DNA of 20,272 nucleotides from assembly GCA_964434345.1 (NCBI GenBank), contig CAYSUY010000061.1, forward strand, positions 1 to 20,272, written 5' to 3'. Made by a program: the position numbers and the translations under genes. The notes beneath the pieces were generated by a model that was not told where the DNA came from, ran no database searches, and saw only the letters and a list, made by a program, of their open reading frames with translations. Numbering within the stretch: position 1 is the first letter of the stretch; the number at the start of each line of letters is the position of its first letter. Of this stretch, positions 10,701 to 17,045 are shown piece by piece. Source of the stretch: CAIOSQ01 sp964434345. GTDB taxonomy: Bacteria; Pseudomonadota; Alphaproteobacteria; CACIAM-22H2.

Positions 10701-10844
10701 CGTCACGGTCGGACGGTTGAGATCCGGAAAGACGTCGACCGGCAGCCGCGTCGCGGTGAAGGCGCCGAACAGCATCAGCGCCGCGGCGAAGGCGAGCACG
10801 AACAGACGATGGCGCAGCGACTGCGTGACCAGGACGTTGAACAT
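7704..10844 (-). CDS. Heavy-metal efflux RND pump (CusA/CzcA family)
   Basis: A 1,046-residue inner-membrane proton-driven pump of the HME-RND family, the expected length. It starts MFNVLVTQSLRHRLFVLAFA, with the first membrane helix and the RLPVDVFPDLNRPTVTIMTE porter entry. Two large periplasmic loops flank the central helices. The proton-relay helix reads AIGELVDDAVVDVEN (397-411). Asp403 and Glu410 align with CzcA Asp408 and Glu415; the first CzcA aspartate (DFG) is replaced by AIG. The GxxxDDAxxxxEN pattern resembles the subclass I recall as HME3a in Nies's scheme, predicted for divalent cations, while neighbours suggest copper. GAGG for its start overlaps the adaptor stop, ten bases away, so the two are coupled. 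An outer-membrane partner is not encoded nearby. Confidence 0.95.
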   Translation of the reverse strand: MFNVLVTQSLRHRLFVLAFAAALMLFGAFTATRLPVDVFPDLNRPTVTIMTEAEGLAPPEVEQLVTFPIETQMNGLPGVARVRSTSGVGLSIVYVEFGWGSDIYRNRQQIAERLSLVQPQLPSNVVPQMGPINSIMGQIMLVAVTGPHGASAMDLRELADFTIRPRLLAIPGVAQVIPIGGEVRQFRVAPNPAAMRALGVSQTQLEAGLAQFGANTGGGFTDQYSREFLIRNIGRTRSLDDLRGVIVATVAGQPVALRQVADVSFAPRVKRGDAGFQGRSAVIVSVEKQPGVDTMRLTAQLERAIRDITATLPDGIRADQVLFRQASFIETSIGNVKTVLLEAIVVVAIVLFAFLLNVRTTAISLTAIPVSILITAIVFHLMGLSINTMTLGGLAIAIGELVDDAVVDVENIFRRLRENRARGEPRPVFDVVVSASQEVRSGIVYATMIIVLVFVPLFALSGIEGRLFAPLGQAYIVSILASLVVSITLTPVMAYYMLPGLKRLDAHEGLVVRLLKRGNRHLLDWSFRHPKTLMAGALGGVVAAGVVATQLPRSFLPPFNEGTLTISMMFNPGISLAESHRVGLIAERLIMEVPEVRLVGRRTGRAELDEHAEGVHSSEIDVELHPEGRAKNTIVNDIRARLSVLPVTTNMGQPISHRLDHMLSGVRAQIALKVFGEDLDTMRALAEDLRLRIAGIPGVVDLQVEKQVRIPQLEIVVDYRRAALYGLQPAAVTEQLERLSNGRVVSRIVDENRRFDVVVRLEDERRTTQGLADLLIESPMGWIPVREIAVVVETDGPNQILRENGRRRVVVMANTDGAADMASVVAQIRRSIATLPMPPGFFVSLEGTFQAQEESMRTIGLLSLVSMAMIFAILYARYRSLLFVAIIMASVPLALIGSVTALWLAGQPLSVASMIGFITLTGIATRNGILKISHYINLAIQEGLVFGPELAMRGSLERLTPVLMTALSAGVALLPLMVDPLAPGKEILHPVAITIFGGLVTATALDTVLTPTLFLRYGRVPLERLVAQVHAALPRDATASKTVESF

Positions 10845-10854
10845 CGCCAGCGCC

Positions 10855-12507
10855 TCAGCGGATCTGGTTCAGGAGTTCGGCGCCCTGGGTGACGATGCGC
10901 CTGCCGGCCTCCATCCCGGCCACGATAAGGACCTGATCGCCGTCGAGTGGTTCGACACGTACCTCCCGCGGCAGGAAGCGCTCGGCGTTGGTGTGTTCAT
11001 AGACGATGGCCTGCCCGTTCGCTCCCCGCAGGACGCTCGTGCGCGGCACGGCGATGCCGCTGCGCTCGTCGCCGGTCGAGGCCAGGACGGTCAGAAGTTG
11101 TCCGACGCGCAGGCCGCGCGTCGGCCCTTCCACACTGAACTGGATCGCGATGGCCTGATTGCGCTCGGACAGCCCGGACCCGCGATGGGCGAGCGGCACC
11201 GTCCGGCCATCGCCGAGACGTCCATGTGCGACAGCGGCCAGGGAATGCACCTCGAAGCTCGACGCCTCCACCCACAAGCGCGCGGGATCGACGATCTGGA
11301 AGATGAGCGCGTTCGGCTCTGCGATCTGCCCCGCGATCGCCCGGGCTGCGGCGATCACGCCCGAAACCGGCGCCACCAGCTTTTCCGGTTCGCGCGGCGA
11401 TCGTTCGAGGTTGGCGCGACGGATGCGCAGGCCGCGCAGTTCCAGTTCCGCATCCTCGATCTGCGCGCGGGCGACCACGTTCTGGATCTGGCGCGAGCGC
11501 TCCAGGCGGCGCTCGACGAGCGCGATCTGCTGATCGAGTTCCCGCGCCTGCTGCTGCTGGCTTGTCACGTCCGCGGCTCCGATGGCCGGTTGGACGAGCG
11601 CCAGCACATCGCCCGCGGCGACGGGCATGCCAAGCCGCGGAAATCCACCGGGGGGCGGCGCGAGGCGCCCTGCGACGGCGGCCTGGACGAAACCGGCGGC
11701 GTCAGGATCGGGAATGATGCGGGCTGGCAGTTCCACGGTGCCCGCGAAACTGCGCAGTTCGGTGAAGAGCGTCCGGATGGCAAGGATGCGCTGTGTCGTC
11801 TTCGGCACGAAGACCGCCCCGTCGGCAAAGCGCTGCGCCACGTCCCGCCCGGCGATTGCCGACGCCGCGTCCGCCGTGCCGGCGGCGCGGGCGTCGATCG
11901 GGACGGCCAGCAGCGCCAGCGCAAACCCTGCCGCGACGCCGCGACGCCTGCCCGGACGCCAGGTCACGAGCATACCCGCCAGGAACGACCCGGCGCCAAC
12001 GATCCACAGGCTGGCATCGCCGGCCGCCAAACGCGCCGCGATGTCCCGCGTCCACGCGAAACTCCCGCCCCGTGACCATGAGCCCCCGGTCACAGGCCGT
12101 GATGGCACCACCTCCGGGATGATCAGCGTGGCCGTCAGGACATCGATCGTGCCGCGCGCCTGGACCGTGAAGGCGAGCGCGTGGGTCCCCGGTTGCGCGA
12201 TCCAGGGCGCGTCGATCGTATAGGCGCCACCGGAGATCGCCGCCGCCTTCACCGTGCCGCCAGGTCCGTCGACCTCGATCCCGGCGTCCTCGACCGGCTC
12301 GTTGCCGCGAAACGTGTCGAGATAGATGCGCAGCGTCGTGCCCCGCGCGATGGCCACCAGTTCGAAATCGGGCGACGACGCGTCGGCACGCGGCGCGATC
12401 GTCGTCGTCACCGGCGGCGGCGGCGCACCATGGTCATGCCCCTCATGCGCCCGGGCCGACGCCCCCCCGAAAATCGTCACGAGGATCACCAGCATCGCGA
12501 GACGCAT
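10855..12507 (-). CDS. RND periplasmic adaptor (CusB/CzcB-like) with an extra N-terminal membrane-anchored domain
   Basis: About 550 residues, longer than most adaptors (~350-450). It would link the RND pump to an outer-membrane channel. The first ~20 residues form a signal peptide ending ASARA, then HEGHDHG, a proline run and a beta-rich domain (about 48-132). A membrane hairpin follows: LWIVGAGSFLAGMLVTW (167-183), RPGRRR on the cytoplasmic side, then GVAAGFALALLAVPIDARA (190-208), which itself looks like a signal peptide. The adaptor proper follows, with a lipoyl half (VAAGDVLALVQ), an alpha-hairpin (QQQQARELDQQIALVERRLE) and the membrane-proximal end. ATG 12507 has AGGA close by; ATG 12525 and 12548 are alternatives. 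A candidate operator lies 78 bases upstream. Confidence 0.88.
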   Translation of the reverse strand: MRLAMLVILVTIFGGASARAHEGHDHGAPPPPVTTTIAPRADASSPDFELVAIARGTTLRIYLDTFRGNEPVEDAGIEVDGPGGTVKAAAISGGAYTIDAPWIAQPGTHALAFTVQARGTIDVLTATLIIPEVVPSRPVTGGSWSRGGSFAWTRDIAARLAAGDASLWIVGAGSFLAGMLVTWRPGRRRGVAAGFALALLAVPIDARAAGTADAASAIAGRDVAQRFADGAVFVPKTTQRILAIRTLFTELRSFAGTVELPARIIPDPDAAGFVQAAVAGRLAPPPGGFPRLGMPVAAGDVLALVQPAIGAADVTSQQQQARELDQQIALVERRLERSRQIQNVVARAQIEDAELELRGLRIRRANLERSPREPEKLVAPVSGVIAAARAIAGQIAEPNALIFQIVDPARLWVEASSFEVHSLAAVAHGRLGDGRTVPLAHRGSGLSERNQAIAIQFSVEGPTRGLRVGQLLTVLASTGDERSGIAVPRTSVLRGANGQAIVYEHTNAERFLPREVRVEPLDGDQVLIVAGMEAGRRIVTQGAELLNQIR

Positions 12508-12585
12508 CGGATCCTGGATTGCCATGCCGGCCGCGGAAATGAATCGCATGACCCCACGGCGTAGAGGACGGACACTCCGCAAATA

Positions 12586-12604
12586 TGTCGCCCATGTAAC
12601 CGAT
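12586..12604 (-). promoter_or_regulatory. Candidate response-regulator box upstream of the efflux operon
   Basis: Read on the minus strand this is ATCGGTTACATGGGCGACA. It sits in the 101-base gap between the kinase stop and the adaptor start. It shares ATCnGTTACAn5GACA with the box before the response-regulator gene. The two half-sites (TTACA and CGACA) are 11 bases apart, as expected for OmpR-type regulators binding tandem direct repeats. Confidence 0.55.
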
Positions 12605-12608
12605 TGTT

Positions 12609-13973
12609 TCAGGCTGGCGATCCGGCCTTCGGCAGGACGACCGACACCTCGAGCCCGCCCGCTGCGTGGTTGGCAAGGGTCAGACTTCCGCCATGCCCCT
12701 GGACGATCGCCTGCGCGATCGTGAGCCCGAGCCCGAACCCGCCGGTCTTGCGGTTGCGAGATGGCTCCAGGCGAACGAAGGGCGCGAGCGCCCGATCGAC
12801 ATCCGCGGGCGCTATGCCCGGCCCATGGTCCCGGATCCGGACGACAACGGTGTCGGCGCGATCCTCGACGGCGATCTCTGCGCGTCCGCCATACTTGACC
12901 GCGTTGTCGACGAGATTCGCGAACGCACGCTTCAGCGCGAGGCGTCTGCCGGGAACGCCCACATTGCCGGCACCGTCGAGCACGACCCCATGACCGCGGT
13001 CGCACATGTCGCCCGCGATCGTCTCGAGGATCGCAACGAGGTCGATCGGCTTGATCTCCTCGTCGGCCCGATCGCCCCGCAGATAGGCGAGCGTCTGGTC
13101 GAGCATGCGCTCCATCTCGTCGAGATCGGCCGCGATGGCCGAGCGCGCATCCGGGTCCGCGATGTCTTCGACCCGGAACCGAAGCCGCGTGATCGGCGTC
13201 TTGAGGTCATGCGACACGGCCGCGAGAGCCTGGGTGCGGTCGTCGATCAATCTGCCGATCCGCCGCTGCATGTCGTTGAAGGCGATCGCGAGGGCACGGA
13301 CCTCGCGGGGACCGTCCTCGGGAACGACGACCACGGTCTTGCTCCCGTACAACGCCTTGGCCGCGGCGGCGAAGCCGGTCAGAGGCCGGGTAAGCCACCG
13401 CACCAGAAGCACCGACACGACGATGGCGCCCAGCGCCATCAGGCTCGTCGACAGCAAGGTACCGCGACCGTCGGGCATCCGCGGGGTCCAGGCGACCAGG
13501 CTGACATTGACCCAGGACTGGTCGGGCAGGCGGATCGAGATCAGGGCAAGATGCGGATCGTCGGCCACGCGCCGGTTGGCGCCGATCACGAGACCGTCAT
13601 CGGCGATCTCCGGGGCGACATCGCGAAGCCGTCGTCCGAGCGCCTCCCAGTCGGCCGCCCCCGTCCCGCCGGCGACGGCATGCTCCGTGCGGCTCCAATG
13701 CGCCTCGATGGCCCCGCCGGACATCTCGTGGGCGACCGTCTCCCTGTCGCGCTCGGGAACGCGCATCACCGCCCGCTTGATCGCGAGAAGCTGATCCGCC
13801 AGGCGGGCCTCGTTCGCGAGTTCGAGTTCGCGCGTCAGGCTGTGCTGATAGGTCCAGAGGCTGGCGACATGCACGAGGCCGATGCCCAGCAGCACGACGA
13901 GCGTGGTCCGCAACGCGAGGCTGTCGAGACGTCGCCCGAGAGCGGCGCGCAGGCCTGCGGGGCGGTCACTCAC
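12609..13973 (-). CDS. Membrane sensor histidine kinase (EnvZ-like), partner of the adjacent response regulator
   Basis: A 454-residue kinase. Membrane helices at about 22-38 and 173-193 bracket a periplasmic sensor of about 135 residues without a recognisable fold. A HAMP linker follows (about 190-245). The phospho-acceptor box AAVSHDLKTPITRLR has His255; the N box NLVDNAVKYGG is at 353-363, the G1 box DHGPGI at 382 and the G2 box GGFGLGL at 411. The H-box and compact catalytic domain resemble the EnvZ/PfeS group. The start is GTG at 13973, overlapping the response-regulator stop by eight bases, so the pair is translationally coupled. Position beside the RND genes suggests it senses periplasmic metal, but no metal-ligand cluster is obvious in the sensor, so the signal is inferred. 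Confidence 0.94.
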   Translation of the reverse strand: MSDRPAGLRAALGRRLDSLALRTTLVVLLGIGLVHVASLWTYQHSLTRELELANEARLADQLLAIKRAVMRVPERDRETVAHEMSGGAIEAHWSRTEHAVAGGTGAADWEALGRRLRDVAPEIADDGLVIGANRRVADDPHLALISIRLPDQSWVNVSLVAWTPRMPDGRGTLLSTSLMALGAIVVSVLLVRWLTRPLTGFAAAAKALYGSKTVVVVPEDGPREVRALAIAFNDMQRRIGRLIDDRTQALAAVSHDLKTPITRLRFRVEDIADPDARSAIAADLDEMERMLDQTLAYLRGDRADEEIKPIDLVAILETIAGDMCDRGHGVVLDGAGNVGVPGRRLALKRAFANLVDNAVKYGGRAEIAVEDRADTVVVRIRDHGPGIAPADVDRALAPFVRLEPSRNRKTGGFGLGLTIAQAIVQGHGGSLTLANHAAGGLEVSVVLPKAGSPA

Positions 13974-14730
13974 GCGTCACGTCGGCGGCGAAGAGATAGC
14001 CCGCCCCCCGCACGGTCTTGATCAGGTCCTCGATGCCGTCGAGCTTGCGTCGGAGCCGGCTGACCTGGACGTCGATCGACCGGTCGAAAGCCTCCAGCGA
14101 CCGGTTCCGCGCCGCATCGAGCAGGAACTCCCGCGTCAGGACCCGTTGCGGCGCCTCCAGGAAAGCGAGCAGAAGATCGTATTCGCCGGTGGACAGGTCG
14201 ACCACGACGCCCCGTGGATCCGTGAGTTCGCGCTTGAGGGTATCGAGACGCCAGCCGGCGAACAGGACGGCCCGCCCGCCGCGCGTGGCAGGATGCTGGT
14301 CGGTGGCGCGCGCGCGCCTGAGAACGGCGTTTATCCTGGCCAGGAGTTCGCGCGGATTGAAGGGCTTCNNNNNNNNNNGCAGGTAATCGTCGGCGCCGAC
14401 CTCCAGCCCGATGATGCGGTCGGTCTCCTCGCCCTTCGCCGTCAGCATGATGACCGGAACGGAGGAACCGCGGCGCAGGTCGCGGCACAGATCGAGACCG
14501 TTGCGCCCGGGCAGCATCAGGTCCAGGACGATGAGGTCGATCGCGGCATGCCTGAGCGCCTCGCCCATTTCCGGGCCGTTGCGTGCCGTATGGACACGAA
14601 ATCCGTTGGCACGCAGGAATTTGGCGACAAGCGACAGGATCTCGCCATCGTCGTCGACGACGAGGATCGCGAGTTCCGGAGGCATCTGGCCCTTGGGTCG
14701 CTGTGCGTCTTGTCCCGGATCACGGCTCAT
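13966..14730 (-). CDS. OmpR-family response regulator, interrupted by an assembly gap
   Basis: A DNA-binding response regulator, first gene of the leftward block. The receiver domain has the acidic pocket VVDDD (Asp26-28), phospho-acceptor Asp70 in LIVLDLMLPGRNGLD, Thr97 in IMLTAKG and the conserved Lys in KPF. The winged-helix output domain ends TVRGAGYLFAADVTRE. The ten-N run at 14369-14378 falls between GADDYL and KPFNPREL. The expected Pro codon (CNG) needs one missing base, giving 251 residues; as written the frame stays open but carries three extra residues. Its likely targets are its own operon and the efflux operon through shared upstream boxes. Metal-responsive control is inferred from context. 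Confidence 0.94.
   Translation of the reverse strand: MSRDPGQDAQRPKGQMPPELAILVVDDDGEILSLVAKFLRANGFRVHTARNGPEMGEALRHAAIDLIVLDLMLPGRNGLDLCRDLRRGSSVPVIMLTAKGEETDRIIGLEVGADDYLXXXXKPFNPRELLARINAVLRRARATDQHPATRGGRAVLFAGWRLDTLKRELTDPRGVVVDLSTGEYDLLLAFLEAPQRVLTREFLLDAARNRSLEAFDRSIDVQVSRLRRKLDGIEDLIKTVRGAGYLFAADVTRE
14369..14378. other. Assembly gap (10 N) inside the response-regulator gene
   Basis: Ten N. The flanks CTGC and GAAGCCC (minus strand) would form Leu-Pro-Lys-Pro with a single missing base, matching the invariant DDYLPKPF of OmpR-type regulators. Confidence 0.85.
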
Positions 14731-14764
14731 CTTCGGACCCTACGATCACCGGCCTGCGCCAGCG

Positions 14765-14783
14765 TGTCTGAATTGTAACAGAT
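14765..14783 (-). promoter_or_regulatory. Candidate response-regulator box upstream of the regulator-kinase operon
   Basis: Read on the minus strand this is ATCTGTTACAATTCAGACA, ending 34 bases before the response-regulator start. It shares 13 fixed positions (ATCnGTTACAn5GACA) with the box before the adaptor gene. I found no third copy in the other non-coding gaps of the window. Autoregulation by the encoded OmpR-type protein is the simplest reading. Confidence 0.55.
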
Positions 14784-14865
14784 CGTTGCGCAGCCCTGGC
14801 CGATCCATCTTGTATCCGGGCGGTCGATCCCGCCGCGCGGCACGACGGCCGCCCCGAAAGGCACC

Positions 14866-14901
14866 GTCCTCCTGGCCGCGCGTAGGCGCGGCCGGGAGGA
14901 C
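14866..14901. other. 16-bp hairpin with GTAG tetraloop
   Basis: The arm GTCCTCCTGGCCGCGC (14866-14881) pairs with GCGCGGCCGGGAGGAC (14886-14901) around loop GTAG, with one G-T pair and no mismatch. No T-run follows on either strand, so it is not a standard intrinsic terminator. One base separates it from the next hairpin. Confidence 0.7.
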
Positions 14902-14902
14902 A

Positions 14903-14926
14903 GTCGCCGTGCGCAAGCACGGCGGC
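14903..14926. other. 10-bp hairpin with GCAA (GNRA) tetraloop
   Basis: GTCGCCGTGC (14903-14912) pairs with GCACGGCGGC (14917-14926) around GCAA, with one wobble pair. Read as plus-strand RNA the loop is a GNRA tetraloop, a hallmark of stable RNA folds. AGGAGG follows immediately at 14927-14932. Confidence 0.65.
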
Positions 14927-15054
14927 AGGAGGGCATGGGGAGCTCGGGAGACCCGCGCACGCCGACGATCCCGCGACACAAGCGACGACCGCGCACCCGG
15001 CGGCAGGCGCCGAAGATCCGCGCACGACCGGCGTGCGGGGACGGCCGATCGTGC

Positions 15055-15060
15055 TAGACA
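15055..15060 (+). promoter_or_regulatory. Possible -10 element before the first sbtA gene
   Basis: TAGACA, part of CTAGACA, begins 14 bases before ATG 15069. The second sbtA gene has a similar CTAGATA at a similar distance. No good -35 is visible here and no Shine-Dalgarno sequence lies before the ATG. A nearly leaderless transcript is possible. Confidence 0.25.
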
Positions 15061-15068
15061 AGCCGGCC

Positions 15069-16028
15069 ATGGATACCGGCGACATACTCCGCCTCAGCCT
15101 GCTGTCGCCGATGACGCTCAGCTTCGTCCTCGGCGTCGGCGCGACGCTGCTGCGCTCCGACCTCAAATTCCCAGACCAGATCTATACTGGCCTGTCGATC
15201 TATCTGCTCTTCGCGATCGGCATGAAGGGCGGTGCCGCGCTCGCGGTCTCGCCCTTCGCCGATGTCGCCATGCCCGCCGCAGCGAGCCTCGCGCTCGGGA
15301 TCGCGATCCCCGTCTGGGTCTATGCCGCGCTACGCCGTGTCGGCGGCTTCAGCGGCGCCGACGCGGCCGCGCTCGCGGCCCATTACGGCGCCGTCTCCAG
15401 CGTCACCTTCATCGCCGCACTCGCCTATGTGCAGCGCCTCGGCATGCCGGCGGAGGGCTTCATGCCCGCGATGCTGCCGATCATGGACGTGACTGCGATC
15501 GTCATCGGCCTGTCGCTGGCCCGCGAGGCGCGTGCCGGCGGTGCCTGGCGCGGCGCGCTGCGCGAGATCCTCGCCGGGCGCTCGATCCTGCTGCTCGGCG
15601 GTGGGCTCGCCATCGGCTTCCTCGCCGGGCCGGAGGGTTACAAGAGCGTGGCGCCGTTCTTCTCGGATCCGTTCCAGGGCGCGCTGTGCCTGTTCCTGCT
15701 CGATCTCGGGATGGTCGCCGCGCACCGCTTCAAGGATGCGCGCAAGGTCGGTCCCTTCCTCGTGACCTTCGCGATCACGGCACCGCTCCTGAACGGCACG
15801 GCCGGGGTCCTCGCCGGATGGGCCGTAGGGCTTTCCGCCGGTGGCGCCACGGTGCTGGGCACGCTCGCCGCAAGCGCCTCCTACATCGCCGCGCCGGCCG
15901 CCGTACGCCTCGCTCTGCCCGCTGCCAATCCCGGCTATTACCTGACGGCCGCGTTGGCGATCACGTTTCCGTTCAACCTCGTCGTCGGCCTGCCGCTCTA
16001 TGCCGCCCTCTCCCGCCTGTTGCAGTAG
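15069..16028 (+). CDS. sbtA: Sodium-dependent bicarbonate transporter, SbtA family (first copy)
   Basis: A 319-residue inner-membrane protein with about ten helices in two inverted halves, of the SbtA (DUF897) family. Cyanobacterial SbtA imports HCO3- with Na+. The substrate-site helices are recognisable: AHYGAVSSVTFIAALAYV in the first half, and TLAASASYIAAPAAVRLALP with ITFPFNLVVGLPLYAAL in the second. MDTGDILRL at ATG 15069 aligns with the start of the second copy. The upstream GTG at 15033 would add 12 residues and is not supported by that comparison. There is no clear ribosome-binding site. The next gene is a close paralogue, followed by a PII-like gene. In a non-cyanobacterium the transporter may serve anaplerotic or biosynthetic carboxylation; transport is inferred from family. 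Confidence 0.9.
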   Translation: MDTGDILRLSLLSPMTLSFVLGVGATLLRSDLKFPDQIYTGLSIYLLFAIGMKGGAALAVSPFADVAMPAAASLALGIAIPVWVYAALRRVGGFSGADAAALAAHYGAVSSVTFIAALAYVQRLGMPAEGFMPAMLPIMDVTAIVIGLSLAREARAGGAWRGALREILAGRSILLLGGGLAIGFLAGPEGYKSVAPFFSDPFQGALCLFLLDLGMVAAHRFKDARKVGPFLVTFAITAPLLNGTAGVLAGWAVGLSAGGATVLGTLAASASYIAAPAAVRLALPAANPGYYLTAALAITFPFNLVVGLPLYAALSRLLQ

Positions 16029-16038
16029 CGCCGCGGGA

Positions 16039-16067
16039 TTGGCGCCGCGCGCGGCACTCCCTAGATA
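16039..16067 (+). promoter_or_regulatory. Candidate promoter for the second sbtA gene
   Basis: TTGGCG (16039-16044), a 17-base spacer and TAGATA (16062-16067) lie in the 50-base gap between the two sbtA genes. The -10 ends 11 bases before ATG 16079, so a transcript from it would be leaderless or almost so. It would permit separate expression of the second transporter with sbtB. Confidence 0.4.
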
Positions 16068-16078
16068 CGCGGGTCGCC

Positions 16079-17041
16079 ATGGACACGCTCGATCTTCTGC
16101 GTCTCGGCGCGCTGTCGCCGATGACGCTCTGCTTCGCCCTCGGCGTCGCCGCAACGCTGCTGCGCTCCGATCTCAAGTTTCCGGAGCCGGTCTACACGGC
16201 GCTGTCGATCTACCTGCTGCTCGCGATCGGCCTGAAGGGCGGGGCGGCGCTGGCGACGGCGCCCTTCGGCGACGTGATCGCGCCGGCGCTGGCCGGAATA
16301 GGCCTCGGGATCGCGATCCCGTTCTGGGCCTATGCCGCGCTCGTGCGCCTCGGCGGCTTCGCCTCGGTCGACGCGGCGGCGCTCGCGGCGCATTACGGCT
16401 CCGTCTCGGCCGTGACATTCATCGCCGCGCTCGCCTATGTCGACAGCCTGGGCATGCCGGCCGAGGGCTTCATGCCGGCCATCCTCGCGCTGATGGAAGT
16501 GCCGGCGATCGTGATCGGCTTGCTGTTGGCCCGCGAGGCCCGGACGGGCGGGGCGTGGCGCACGGCGCTGCACGAGGTCCTGGCCGGCCGTTCGATCCTG
16601 CTCCTCGCGGGCGGGCTCGTCATCGGCTTCGCCGCCGGCCCGCAAGGCTACAAGAGCGTGGCGCCGTTCTTCGCCGATCCCTTCCAGGGCGCGCTCTGCC
16701 TGTTCCTTCTCGATCTCGGGATGGTCGCCGCGCAGCGCTTCAAGGACGTGGCGCGCGTCGGCCGCTTCCTGGTCGCTTTCGCGATCGGCGCGCCGCTGAT
16801 CAACGGAGCGGCCGGCGTCGTCGCGGGATGGGCCACCGGCCTGTCGACCGGGGGCATGGCCGTGCTGGGCACGCTCGCGGCCAGCGCCTCCTATATCGCC
16901 GCGCCCGCGGCCGTCCGTCTGGCGCTGCCGGCCGCCAATCCGGCGTTCTACCTGACCGCGGCACTGGCCATCACCTTCCCGTTCAACCTGCTGGTCGGGC
17001 TGCCGCTCTATGCCGCCCTCGCCCGGCTCATCCAGGGGTGA
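16079..17041 (+). CDS. sbtA: Sodium-dependent bicarbonate transporter, SbtA family (second copy)
   Basis: A 320-residue paralogue of the preceding gene. My hand alignment of the two proteins runs without gaps and shows 67 differences in 319 positions, about 79% identity. The two substrate-site segments are almost unchanged (SYIAAPAAVRLALPAANP and ITFPFNL are identical), while differences gather in helix flanks and loops. ATG 16079 begins MDTLDLLRLGALSPMTL. It follows the first copy by 50 bases and is followed after four bases by the PII-like gene, whose AGGGG ribosome-binding site lies inside this gene's last codons. The pair probably arose by tandem duplication. Whether the copies form mixed trimers or work under different conditions cannot be seen. 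Confidence 0.9.
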   Translation: MDTLDLLRLGALSPMTLCFALGVAATLLRSDLKFPEPVYTALSIYLLLAIGLKGGAALATAPFGDVIAPALAGIGLGIAIPFWAYAALVRLGGFASVDAAALAAHYGSVSAVTFIAALAYVDSLGMPAEGFMPAILALMEVPAIVIGLLLAREARTGGAWRTALHEVLAGRSILLLAGGLVIGFAAGPQGYKSVAPFFADPFQGALCLFLLDLGMVAAQRFKDVARVGRFLVAFAIGAPLINGAAGVVAGWATGLSTGGMAVLGTLAASASYIAAPAAVRLALPAANPAFYLTAALAITFPFNLLVGLPLYAALARLIQG

Positions 17042-17045
17042 CCCT

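Larger units (their letters stand above)
14731..15068. other. 338-base divergent intergenic region between the metal regulator and sbtA
   Basis: No convincing gene is present. It holds a candidate response-regulator box (14765-14783), two adjacent strong hairpins (14866-14926), a doubtful arginine-rich 40-codon frame (14935-15057) and a possible -10 element (15055-15060) just before the first sbtA gene. Confidence 0.7.

Noticed and set aside
7254..10892. Very long plus-strand open frame (1,212 codons) opposite the RND pump
   Set aside because: It is antisense to a pump with unmistakable motifs, and its translation is a low-complexity Arg/Asp/His-rich mix typical of the complement of GC-rich coding DNA.
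14866..14901. Intrinsic transcription terminator
   Set aside because: The stem is strong but there is no T-run on either side, and no gene ends nearby on either strand.
14411..17041. Apparent 876-codon plus-strand protein
   Set aside because: Only the last 320 codons (the second sbtA) are real; the earlier part is the out-of-frame shadow of the regulator, the intergenic gap and the first sbtA.
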